Source: Aquiluna sp.
Lineage (GTDB): Bacteria; Actinomycetota; Actinomycetes; Actinomycetales; Microbacteriaceae
Length of the DNA stretch: 64,000 bases
Direction: 5' to 3'
Assembly: GCA_029241985.1 (NCBI GenBank)
Contig: JAQWUU010000043.1
Location: forward strand, 1-64,000
In this document: positions 21,544 to 29,956 of the stretch, piece by piece
Position numbering within the stretch: the first letter of the stretch is position 1
Layout of the letters: every line of letters begins with the position of its first letter
The notes under the pieces: generated by a model
The model's database searches: none
What the model was told of the DNA's origin: nothing
What the model saw: only the letters and a program-made list of their open reading frames with translations
Translations under genes and position numbers: made by a program

Positions 21544-21774
21544 CTTCCAAGCCTAGCCGAGGCCGGGGACAACTCATCCGTCATTTCCCACAGGAACAAA
21601 AAAACGGGCATAAAAATGACCCCCCGTGCACCCATCAGAGCTCAGTTACCCTTGCTATCTTTCGATCCTGGGGGATTTAGCCAAGGTGACGCCACACGAG
21701 GAGTCGTTCTTAATTCTAAACCCAGAAACCGCCAATTTCCAGACCACAATAAATGCAGCTAGAATCGGGGTTCT

Positions 21775-21862
21775 GGAGAATTCGCCTAGTGGCCTATGGC
21801 GCACGCTTGGAAAGCGTGTTGGGTGCAAGCCCTCAGGGGTTCGAATCCCCTATTCTCCGCCA
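21775..21862 (+). tRNA. tRNA-Ser (anticodon GGA)
   Basis: Acceptor GGAGAAT/ATTCTCC, anticodon arm CACGC-TTGGAAA-GCGTG, long variable arm, T-arm GGTTCGAATCC, encoded CCA. Confidence 0.97.
21839..21862 (+). repeat. direct repeat copy 1 (tRNA 3' end, putative att site)
   Basis: GTTCGAATCCCCTATTCTCCGCCA, identical to 23363-23386. Confidence 0.92.
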
Positions 21863-22048
21863 GCAACTACCTTGATTTGGGGCCTCAGTAGAGGCGTTTA
21901 TCAGGGGAGTTTTTGCTTTTTGTGCAAGTGTTCGTGCAAATAGATAGCCCTCCGCTCAGGGAAAGCTGGATGACAGCAAGCAAGCGAGATATGGGAATTT
22001 TCAATCCCAGATTAACTTTTGGGCCAATTAGCTGAGTAACCTTGGACT

Positions 22049-22990
22049 ATGAGCACCCATGTTTTTGGAAGCGTATTGGATTCAATTGGAAACACTCCTC
22101 TTGTTCATCTCGGGCAAATGTCACCTGTCGGTGGTGCGGCGATCTACCTGAAACTCGAATACATGAACCCCACCGGTTCTAAAAAGGACCGCATGGCTCT
22201 GGCAATGATTGAAGGGGCCGAGGAACGAGGCCACCTGACACCTGGAATGAGCGTCGTCGAATACTCCGGAGGAAGTACTGGCACCGCGTTGGCATTAATT
22301 TGCAGTGTAAAAGGGTATCGATTTCGTTTGGTGACCTCAGATGCTTTTTCCCAGGAGAAAATCCACATGATGCGCGCACTTGGTGCCGAACTAGAAATCA
22401 TTGAAGCCTTTGACGGGGGGATCACCGGAGCCTTGATCCAAGCCATGGTGGATCGGGCAGCTGAGATCGCACAGGAACCAGGAACTTTCTACACCGATCA
22501 ACTGAACAACCCTGACATGCTCAAGGGGTTCGAGAAACTCGGAACAGAATTCCTCGAGGCGCTCGGCGCAGATGGGATTACGGCCATGTGTGACACAGTG
22601 GGTACCGCAGGCACATTAATGGGGGCGTCGCAAGCCTTTCGCAAAGCTGGGGCTCAGGTTGAATTGATTGCACTTGAACCCGCGTCTTCTCCGATTCTTA
22701 GCAGTGGCGTAAAGGGGTCCCACCGGGTTGAAGGCGTCGGCTTGGGCTTCGTCCCCGCACAACTTGACCCAAAGAATTACGACCGGGTCATGACAATTGA
22801 CGAGGAAACAGCTCGGGAAACCTCCCGCGAACTTGCCCGTAAAGAGGGAATATTTGCCGGAACGTCCACCGGTATGAACGTAGCCGGCGCAATTGCAATT
22901 GCTCAGGAACTGGGACCAAACGACACCGTGGTCGCAGTTGCCTGTGACACCGGGATCAAATATCTCAGTGAAGGTTTATTTGACGCCTAA
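22049..22990 (+). CDS. PLP-dependent cysteine synthase family protein
   Basis: 'SIGNTPLVHLG', 'YMNPTGSKKDRMALAMI', 'VEYSGGSTGTALALI', 'GIFAGTSTGMNVAGA'. Confidence 0.92.
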   Translation: MSTHVFGSVLDSIGNTPLVHLGQMSPVGGAAIYLKLEYMNPTGSKKDRMALAMIEGAEERGHLTPGMSVVEYSGGSTGTALALICSVKGYRFRLVTSDAFSQEKIHMMRALGAELEIIEAFDGGITGALIQAMVDRAAEIAQEPGTFYTDQLNNPDMLKGFEKLGTEFLEALGADGITAMCDTVGTAGTLMGASQAFRKAGAQVELIALEPASSPILSSGVKGSHRVEGVGLGFVPAQLDPKNYDRVMTIDEETARETSRELARKEGIFAGTSTGMNVAGAIAIAQELGPNDTVVAVACDTGIKYLSEGLFDA

Positions 22991-23362
22991 CGGACAAACA
23001 GACCTGAACCTCACTGCCACCTGCCAAGGTTTTGAAAAAAGTGATTACTTAGAAAAATTGACTGTTTGGTTTAAGCAAAACGGTATTGAGTAGTTTTCCT
23101 CAGAGCCTGGCAGTTGGTCGTTGTGTACAAATCTCCCTAGGAGGGACCAAATGTTGTTAATGCATACTAAGGGTGCCTCTTGGAAACTTTAAGGTAATAA
23201 ATAGGGCAGACCTGAACAGCGATGTGGTGCAATTTCTTGTGCTTGCGGTAGCGACTGAAAATGTTTGAAAATGTGCAATTCCGTGTGCAATGTCGTGCAC
23301 AAACGTCTCGAAATGCGCAAGAAGGTATGGCTTTTACCCTAAGTGCTTCATAACAGTTTGCA

Positions 23363-23386
23363 GTTCGAATCCCCTATTCTCCGCCA
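23363..23386 (+). repeat. direct repeat copy 2 (duplicated tRNA-Ser 3' end, putative att site)
   Basis: GTTCGAATCCCCTATTCTCCGCCA; no tRNA body upstream. Confidence 0.92.
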
Positions 23387-23411
23387 AGTGGTGCCACTTT
23401 TATCTACAAAT

Positions 23412-23669
23412 TCACTTCTTGAGCTTGTAGGTAGGGTACTTGTCAACTAGCTTCTCTCCCTTGTGCTGGGGGAAAGCTAGTGTTGCTGGGCAGTAGTTCA
23501 CTACACCCGTGCCAATCATAAAAAGACCCAGCGGAGCTAAAAGCCAAAGCCATCCGCCGCCTGTAAAGGCGGTCGCAATGACCAATACGCCAAGGGGCCC
23601 TCTAACAACCCGTCCAGCGGGTCCGGACATAAAGTCAAGAAACTTTCTTCTTGATGGTGTTAATTTCAT
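23412..23669 (-). CDS. DUF2892 (YgaP transmembrane-like) protein
   Basis: 85 aa; 'GPAGRVVRGPLGVLVIATAFTGGGWLWLLAPLGLFMIGTGVVNYCP' resembles DUF2892 'R...G...G......G.CP'. Confidence 0.75.
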   Translation of the reverse strand: MKLTPSRRKFLDFMSGPAGRVVRGPLGVLVIATAFTGGGWLWLLAPLGLFMIGTGVVNYCPATLAFPQHKGEKLVDKYPTYKLKK

Positions 23670-23779
23670 TCTTTTCTTTGTTTATGGTGATTGACTTAGT
23701 TTGATGTGTTTTGTGCATCGCGAATTTGACTCGTAAAAAACTTTGACAAGTGTTGCAACAGCATCTCAATCAAAAGGCT

Positions 23780-23983
23780 TTAAGTATGGCGGAGCCCCTT
23801 AATTGTGAAACCGACGGGGACTAGCGTCGCCACCACCACGGTTAAAACAAGAAGAACAAGTCCGACCGAGGTGTCTACAGAAGAGCCAGGTAGCGGCTCA
23901 AGCAAAGAAACCATTGAAACTCCACTGGCACCCATGGCCAGCGTTCCCCAGGCTGGATGAAGGGTTTGAATTTTTGATTCCAT
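23780..23983 (-). CDS. 67-aa membrane peptide, possibly an N-terminal fragment of a TDT/TehA-type transporter
   Basis: 'LHPAWGTLAMGASGVSMVSLLEPLPG...VGLVLLVLTVVVATLVPVGF' recalls the first helices of TDT transporters; stops after two TM segments. Confidence 0.45.
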   Translation of the reverse strand: MESKIQTLHPAWGTLAMGASGVSMVSLLEPLPGSSVDTSVGLVLLVLTVVVATLVPVGFTIKGLRHT

Positions 23984-23991
23984 GGTCTCAG

Positions 23992-24009
23992 TATACCCCT
24001 AGGGGTATA
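23992..24009. promoter_or_regulatory. 18-bp perfect palindrome TATACCCCTAGGGGTATA, candidate CsoR/CstR-family operator
   Basis: Read directly; G/C-rich core flanked by AT like CsoR-family sites; overlaps a TATACT-like -10 for the gene at 23983(-). Confidence 0.65.
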
Positions 24010-24328
24010 AAAAGCGATGCGGCAGCGGAAAGCGCTTGCTCCAGTTAGATGGGGATGACCAGGTCATCCAGACCGTTCATCTCATCCCGGCAGTCATCGT
24101 TGACTGCAAGCTAGCTTCCAGAAACGTCTATCCATCGGAAGGCAACTGATGCGTCCAAGACATTTTTCCGACAACAGGTACCGCTCTGGATCAGTTTTTT
24201 TCAGAATGACCAGCCATCAGGCAGGGTTTTGAAGCTTGGGAACGCTTGCACAAAGACGTTGCTGATAACAAATGCGTAACAACTCAACAAATTGCTAGTT
24301 TTTTTGAAAAACCAGACGTATTTTACTT

Positions 24329-24346
24329 TTTGGGAACGTTCCCAAA
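24329..24346. promoter_or_regulatory. 18-bp perfect palindrome TTTGGGAACGTTCCCAAA, candidate LacI-family operator
   Basis: Central CG, LacI-type symmetry, 22 bp upstream of the SBP start; LacI gene in same cluster. Confidence 0.78.
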
Positions 24347-24368
24347 CATTAACCTGAAAGAGGAACAG

Positions 24369-25667
24369 ATGGCAAAAACAAAGAGGCTTCTTAGCCTGTT
24401 GGGGCTTGCTGCTGCATCCGGACTAGTCCTGTCCGGCTGTGCGACACAGACCACTACAGACTCAGCCACTACAGACTCAGCTGACGGGGGAACTTCCTCC
24501 ACAGAGGAGCAAAAAGTTCTGCAGTTCTGGGCATTTGGCGACATGGGACTTGGCGATCTAATCGCTGAGTACGAGGCGGCAAACCCAGACATCAAAATCA
24601 ACATGAAGGTCAGTGACTTTGACCCGCACCACCAGGGACTGTTGACCTCACTTGACTCCGCTGCACCAGACATTGCGGCAATCGAGGTTGGCTACTCATC
24701 ACTTTTCAAGGCGGTAGCAGCTAAGTTCGTTGACATGCGCGAGTTCGGTGCTGAGGCACTTGAAGATGACTACCTTGACTGGCGCTGGGCACAGGGTGTA
24801 GACCTTGAGGGTCGCGTTTTTGGTATTCCTACCGATGTGGGCCCAATGACAATTTGCTACCGCTCCGACCTATTCGCTGCAGCAGGTTTGCCTACTGACC
24901 GCGACGAGGTAAGCGCACTTTGGCCAACCTGGGAAGACTTCATCGCCACCGGTGAGAAGTATGTTGCCGCAACTGGCGACTCATTCCTATCAAGCACCGG
25001 TTATGTCTGGAACGCAGTGAAGAACCAGTCAGATGAGAAGTTCTACTCCGCTGACGGCTCAACACTTGTTTATGACACCAACCCTCAGATCAAGAAGGCC
25101 TGGGACCTATCGGTCGCTGCTACTCCAATTTCAGCGAACATTGGTGACTGGACTGCAGACTGGAACGCTGGCATGAACAACGGTGCCTACGCTGTTCTTA
25201 CCTGCCCAGCTTGGATGATGGGTTACATTCAGAGCCAGGCTCCAGACCTTGGTGGTTCATGGGATGTTGCAACAATGCCAGAGGGTGGCGGTAACTGGGG
25301 CGGTTCACAGCTAACCATCCCAGCACGTGCTCAGTACCCAGCCGAGGCTGCTGCCTTCATCACTTGGGTCCTTTCCGCTGAGAACCAGCAGAAGCTATTC
25401 GAGAAGTCAGGTCAGTTCCCATCGACCGTGGCTGCGTATGAGTCAGAAAGCCTGCTCTCATTCGAGAGCGAGTACTTCAGCAACGCACCGGTTGGAGAAA
25501 TCTATGCAACCGGCGTGACGCAGCTAGTACCGCTTTACGAGGGTCCAAAAGAGCGTGTGATTGACCAAGAGTTCGGAGCAGCTCTAGGTCGCATCGCTAA
25601 CGGCGACCAGACTCCAGGCGAAGCCTATGAGTCAGCAATTGAGAACATCAAGAGAGACGTGGGCTAA
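24369..25667 (+). CDS. sugar ABC transporter substrate-binding lipoprotein (CUT1-type)
   Basis: Start set to the ATG of MAKTKRLLSLLGLAAASGLVLSGC (lipobox) rather than the track's 24246; family 1 solute-binding protein pattern. Confidence 0.92.
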   Translation: MAKTKRLLSLLGLAAASGLVLSGCATQTTTDSATTDSADGGTSSTEEQKVLQFWAFGDMGLGDLIAEYEAANPDIKINMKVSDFDPHHQGLLTSLDSAAPDIAAIEVGYSSLFKAVAAKFVDMREFGAEALEDDYLDWRWAQGVDLEGRVFGIPTDVGPMTICYRSDLFAAAGLPTDRDEVSALWPTWEDFIATGEKYVAATGDSFLSSTGYVWNAVKNQSDEKFYSADGSTLVYDTNPQIKKAWDLSVAATPISANIGDWTADWNAGMNNGAYAVLTCPAWMMGYIQSQAPDLGGSWDVATMPEGGGNWGGSQLTIPARAQYPAEAAAFITWVLSAENQQKLFEKSGQFPSTVAAYESESLLSFESEYFSNAPVGEIYATGVTQLVPLYEGPKERVIDQEFGAALGRIANGDQTPGEAYESAIENIKRDVG

Positions 25668-25679
25668 CCACTTCTCCCG

Positions 25680-25708
25680 ACCCCCTGGCTCAGCTTGAGC
25701 CAGGGGGT
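25680..25708. terminator. intra-operon stem-loop (13-bp stem ACCCCCTGGCTCA/TGAGCCAGGGGGT)
   Basis: Perfect inverted repeat between SBP stop and first permease start; no long T-tract. Confidence 0.75.
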
Positions 25709-25741
25709 TACCTCAAAATTCAAACGAAAAAAGGACGACTG

Positions 25742-26641
25742 ATGGCTACCAACTCCAAGAAGCTTCTTCGCTCCGAGCGTCGATCCGGGCTGTTATACAC
25801 ATCGCCCTTCTTCATCATATTTGCTGTTTTTGGCTTGTTCCCCATTGTCTACACCTTCTGGGTTGGCTTTCACAAGTGGGACCCTTTCTCTGAGCCCACA
25901 TGGGTCGGGCTCGACAACTTCGTTTTGCTGATGGGCGATGACCGTCTCTGGTTAGCCATCAGAAACACTTTTTCAATTTGGTTCCTAAGCTCAGTCCCGC
26001 AGATTCTCATCGCGCTTTGGCTTGCTTGGATCTTGAACCACTCCCGCATCAAGGGAAATACTTTTTGGCGTTCAGTTGTGCTGATCCCAAACATCACCTC
26101 GGTGGTTGCAGTAGCCGTGGTCTTTGGACAACTTTTTGGCCGTGACTACGGAATGATCAACTGGCTTCTAACCGTGTTGGGCTTTACACCGATTGACTGG
26201 GTCAACGGAACCTTTTCTTCCCATGTGCTGATTGCGATTATGGTTATCTGGCGATGGACCGGTTATAACGCGCTGATCTATTTGGCAGCGATGCAGTCTG
26301 TCCCCGAGGAGCTATACGAGGCAGCCGAACTAGATGGTGCCTCCAAGTTCCGTCAATTTATAGAGATAACAATCCCCCAGATCAGGCCAACCATTATCTT
26401 CACAGTGATTGTTAGCACTATTGGTGGACTGCAGATTTTTGCTGAGCCTTTGATTTTGGACGGACAGGGTTATGCAGGTGGCGTTAGCCGTCAGTTCAGC
26501 ACTGTGACCCTCTTCATGTTCGAGCAGGGCTTCTCCCGCTTTGAGTATGGCTATGCATCAGCGATTGCGATTGTGTTGACGCTGATTGTGATCAGCTTCT
26601 CGATTGTGAACTTCCTGATTGTCAGAAAGATTAGGGCGTAG
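25742..26641 (+). CDS. sugar ABC transporter permease (MalF-type)
   Basis: 'EAAELDGASKFRQFIEITIPQIRPTIIF' EAA loop. Confidence 0.93.
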   Translation: MATNSKKLLRSERRSGLLYTSPFFIIFAVFGLFPIVYTFWVGFHKWDPFSEPTWVGLDNFVLLMGDDRLWLAIRNTFSIWFLSSVPQILIALWLAWILNHSRIKGNTFWRSVVLIPNITSVVAVAVVFGQLFGRDYGMINWLLTVLGFTPIDWVNGTFSSHVLIAIMVIWRWTGYNALIYLAAMQSVPEELYEAAELDGASKFRQFIEITIPQIRPTIIFTVIVSTIGGLQIFAEPLILDGQGYAGGVSRQFSTVTLFMFEQGFSRFEYGYASAIAIVLTLIVISFSIVNFLIVRKIRA

Positions 26642-26644
26642 ACC

Positions 26645-27514
26645 ATGGCCAAGAAAGCAGCCGTCAGGTCACAGAAGGACCAGAGTTCTCTCCGAACCAG
26701 AGCCATAAAGAATAGGCAGTACATCTGGCTTGGGTTGATTGCATTTTTCTCCGTGTTTCCTTTCTACTGGATGTTTGTTATTTCATCCAACAACTCCGCT
26801 GCAATCAACGAGCGGCCTCCCGCTGTAATTCCAGGTGAAAACTTCCTGACCTCCGTTGCTCAGGTCAATGAGATTATCAACTTTGCGGTGCCGCTTGTAA
26901 ACAGCCTTCTTGTTGCATCAGTGGTGGCAGCCAGTCAGGTATTTTTCAGCACTCTAGCGGGGTTTGCATTCGCAAAGCTTCGCTTCCCCGGCAGAAACGG
27001 CCTGTTTGTCTTCGTGTTGGCAACCATGATGGTCCCCACCGGACTTGGCATCATCCCGTTCTATCTGATGATGTCGAACCTCGGTCTGATAAACACTTTG
27101 GGCTCTGTCATTTTGCCTGGGCTCACAACGGCCTTCGGTGTTTTCTGGATGCGACAAACGATTGAAGGCGGCGTGCCCGACGAGCTGATAGAAGCGGCTC
27201 GCATCGATGGCGCATCAAATTTCCGCATCTATCGTTCCATCGTTATGCCATCAATTGCACCAACCGCAGGTGTGCTCGGGCTCTTTGGCTTCCTGGCAGC
27301 CTGGAACGATTTCATGTGGCCGCTACTGAGCCTGAACAGCCCTGAGAACTTCACGGTCCAGGTTGCAGTGAGACAGCTTCGCAGTGCATATTTTGTGGAT
27401 TACTCAATTCAAATGACCGGCGCATTCCTTGCAACTGTTCCACTACTGATACTTTTTGCTCTGGTTGCCAGAAGAATGGTCGCAGGAGTGATGGCTGGGG
27501 CCATTAAGGGTTAG
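26645..27514 (+). CDS. sugar ABC transporter permease (MalG-type)
   Basis: 'EAARIDGASNFRIYRSIVMPSIAPTAGVLGLFGFLAAWNDFMWPLL'. Confidence 0.93.
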   Translation: MAKKAAVRSQKDQSSLRTRAIKNRQYIWLGLIAFFSVFPFYWMFVISSNNSAAINERPPAVIPGENFLTSVAQVNEIINFAVPLVNSLLVASVVAASQVFFSTLAGFAFAKLRFPGRNGLFVFVLATMMVPTGLGIIPFYLMMSNLGLINTLGSVILPGLTTAFGVFWMRQTIEGGVPDELIEAARIDGASNFRIYRSIVMPSIAPTAGVLGLFGFLAAWNDFMWPLLSLNSPENFTVQVAVRQLRSAYFVDYSIQMTGAFLATVPLLILFALVARRMVAGVMAGAIKG

Positions 27515-27523
27515 GAGTAAATT

Positions 27524-28567
27524 TTGCCAAAAACATCGCAACGCCAGCGACAACAAAGGACAACCCTGAATGAGGTTGCTCAAATTGCCAAGGTCTCAAA
27601 ATCAACCGTTTCAAGAGTTGTGAACGAAGACCGGAGCGTCGCAGACGAGACCAGGGCGAGAGTGCTAGCGGCTATAGAGGCTACCGGCTATCGCGTGAAC
27701 CAGAGCGCTCGAGCATTGGTCTCAAATAAGACCGGTGCCGTTGCAGTAGCCATCTACGAGCACCTTGCCACCTATTTCACAAGCGCCTTCACCGGGGCTA
27801 TGGTGACCGCGCTGCAAGAGTATTTCTTCAATAAGAACCTTCAGGTTCTAATACTTCCCGCCCCAGATGCAAAGCGTCAGGAGCGAATCGAGAAATACAT
27901 CTACGACGGTCACGTTGACGGGGCCATCCTGTTGGGCCCCGTTCACGATGACATCTTGCTCAAAGACCTGTTAGCAGCCTCTGTCCCGATGGTCATCAGT
28001 GGTAGGCCGCTATCGCAGCAGCGCGTTGCCTTCGTCGACATCGATAACGTCGGAGCCTCAGAGTCGGTAATTGACGCAATGGTTGCAGCTGGACGAGAGC
28101 AAATTGGTTTTATCTCCGGGAAGCTCTCAAACCCGGCAGCCTCAGATCGTTTGCTTGGGTATCGAAGGTCAATCGAAAAAGCTGGACTTGAATCAAGCGA
28201 GACCCTCATCGGTGTCGGTGACTGGGGATATGAGTCTGCAATTGTTGCCACTCAGCAGATTCTGAGCGCGCACCCTGACCTAGACGCAATCTTTTGCTCC
28301 AATGACCTGATGGCAACAGCTGCTATGGCAGTTCTGAAAGACATTGGAAAACAGGTTCCCGAAGATGTGGCGGTTGTAGGTTTTGACAATTCACCAACTG
28401 CTCTTCGAACCAATCCAGCGCTGACCTCGGTTGATCAAAACCCTGAGGAGTATGCCAAGGCACTTAGTGAAATTCTGCTTGCTCAGATGTCTGGAGAGCC
28501 AAGAGTTGAATCGGTGATTTTACCAACCAAGATTATCTGGCGTGAAAGCTTTGCAAAGAAGAAATAA
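27524..28567 (+). CDS. LacI-family transcriptional regulator
   Basis: 'TLNEVAQIAKVSKSTVSRVVNEDRSVADETRARVLAAIEATGYRVNQSARAL'; TTG start. Confidence 0.95.
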   Translation: MPKTSQRQRQQRTTLNEVAQIAKVSKSTVSRVVNEDRSVADETRARVLAAIEATGYRVNQSARALVSNKTGAVAVAIYEHLATYFTSAFTGAMVTALQEYFFNKNLQVLILPAPDAKRQERIEKYIYDGHVDGAILLGPVHDDILLKDLLAASVPMVISGRPLSQQRVAFVDIDNVGASESVIDAMVAAGREQIGFISGKLSNPAASDRLLGYRRSIEKAGLESSETLIGVGDWGYESAIVATQQILSAHPDLDAIFCSNDLMATAAMAVLKDIGKQVPEDVAVVGFDNSPTALRTNPALTSVDQNPEEYAKALSEILLAQMSGEPRVESVILPTKIIWRESFAKKK

Positions 28568-28579
28568 ACAAGGAGAAAA

Positions 28580-29956
28580 ATGAAATTCCCAGCTGATTTT
28601 TTGTGGGGTAGCGCAACCTCGTCGTATCAAATCGAGGGCGCTGCAACCACTGATGGCAGGGGCAAGAGTATCTGGGACGTCTTTTGTGAGACTCCGGGAA
28701 AAGTAATAAATGCTGACAGTGGAGCAGTGGCTATCGATCACTACAATCGCTATGAACAAGATGTTGATGTCATGTCTTCACTTGGGCTCCAGGCATACAG
28801 GTTTTCGATTGCGTGGCCGCGCATCATGCCAAACGGCACAGGCAAAATAGAAAAGCGCGGGCTTGATTTTTACGACCGCTTAGTCGACAAGCTCTTGGAA
28901 AAGGGCATCATGCCCCTGGCAACTTTGTACCACTGGGATCTTCCAGCGGAGCTGGAAGATAAGGGCGGTTGGACCAACCGCGACTCGGCCTCCTGGTTTG
29001 CTGACTACGCGGCCGTGGTTCATGAGGCGCTACAGGACCGGGTGAAGATGTGGGCAACCCTGAACGAACCATGGGTCTCTGCGTTCTTGGGTTACGGAAT
29101 TGGTATTCACGCACCTGGCATTAAGGACCCGGCCAAAGCCTTTCAGGCGGCTCACCATCTATTACTTGGGCATGGCAAAGCAATAGAGGTGATGCGCTCT
29201 CAATCAAGTGACTCATCCCTTGGCATCGTTCTTAACATGGCTCCTGTCTATCTCGAAGGCACAGCTCCCGCTGGACACCCAGCCCATGAGGCCATTGAGT
29301 TGCAAGACGCAATTCTCAACAAGCTCTGGATGAACACTCTTCTAAAGGGTCAGTACCCCAAGACCCTTATAAACCTTGGGCCAGTCATCACGGACTCGAT
29401 CCACGAGGGCGACCTGGCAGAAATCTCACGGCCAATCGACTGGATGGGAGTCAACTACTACCAAGACTCCCGCTCGGTTCCAGATGACTCGGCGGGGGGC
29501 GGAGTTATGGACAGTACCGGGAATGGCGCCCTTCCAGGATCCAAGGGCGTGAAGCCCGCTCCTCTAGTTGGCGAGGTGACAGACTTTGGCTGGTCCACCA
29601 CACCAGATGGCCTCAGGAGATTACTGGTTGACATGAGGGACAGCTATGAGAACCTGCCCCCCGTCTACATCACAGAAAACGGTGCTGCGTATGACGACCC
29701 AATTGTTGACGGCAAAATCAACGACACCAGGCGCATCAAATTCATCAACGAACACTTAAAAGCCGTCCACCAAGCTATTGAACAGGGAGTCGATGTTAGG
29801 GGCTACATGCACTGGTCGCTTTTTGACAACTTCGAGTGGGCGGAGGGATACCGTCAGCGGTTTGGACTTGTTCACGTAGATTTCGAAACCCAGGTCAGGC
29901 TGCCGAGAGAGTCCTCTTGGCACTACGCACGAATCATCTCTAATAATGGCTTCTAG
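28580..29956 (+). CDS. GH1 family beta-glucosidase
   Basis: 'FPADFLWGSATSSYQIEGA', 'TLNEPWVSAFLGY', 'VYITENGAAYDD', 'YMHWSLFDNFEWAEGYRQRFG'. Confidence 0.95.
   Translation: MKFPADFLWGSATSSYQIEGAATTDGRGKSIWDVFCETPGKVINADSGAVAIDHYNRYEQDVDVMSSLGLQAYRFSIAWPRIMPNGTGKIEKRGLDFYDRLVDKLLEKGIMPLATLYHWDLPAELEDKGGWTNRDSASWFADYAAVVHEALQDRVKMWATLNEPWVSAFLGYGIGIHAPGIKDPAKAFQAAHHLLLGHGKAIEVMRSQSSDSSLGIVLNMAPVYLEGTAPAGHPAHEAIELQDAILNKLWMNTLLKGQYPKTLINLGPVITDSIHEGDLAEISRPIDWMGVNYYQDSRSVPDDSAGGGVMDSTGNGALPGSKGVKPAPLVGEVTDFGWSTTPDGLRRLLVDMRDSYENLPPVYITENGAAYDDPIVDGKINDTRRIKFINEHLKAVHQAIEQGVDVRGYMHWSLFDNFEWAEGYRQRFGLVHVDFETQVRLPRESSWHYARIISNNGF

Larger units (their letters stand above)
21863..23386 (+). mobile_element. 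putative integrase-less mini-island (or remnant) at tRNA-Ser
   Basis: Bounded by the tRNA 3' end and a 24-bp direct repeat of it; GTGCAA motifs clustered near both ends; one intact cargo gene; no integrase ORF in the interval. Confidence 0.65.

Noticed and set aside
24021-24042. GGAAAGCGCTTGCTCC as a third LacI-type operator
   Set aside because: Only the central AAGCGCTT is symmetric, it differs from the perfect site at 24329, and it is ~330 bp from the SBP start.
24246-24368. N-terminal extension of the sugar SBP in the ORF track
   Set aside because: It places 41 residues ahead of a clear lipoprotein signal peptide and runs through the LacI palindrome. The ATG at 24369 is preferred.
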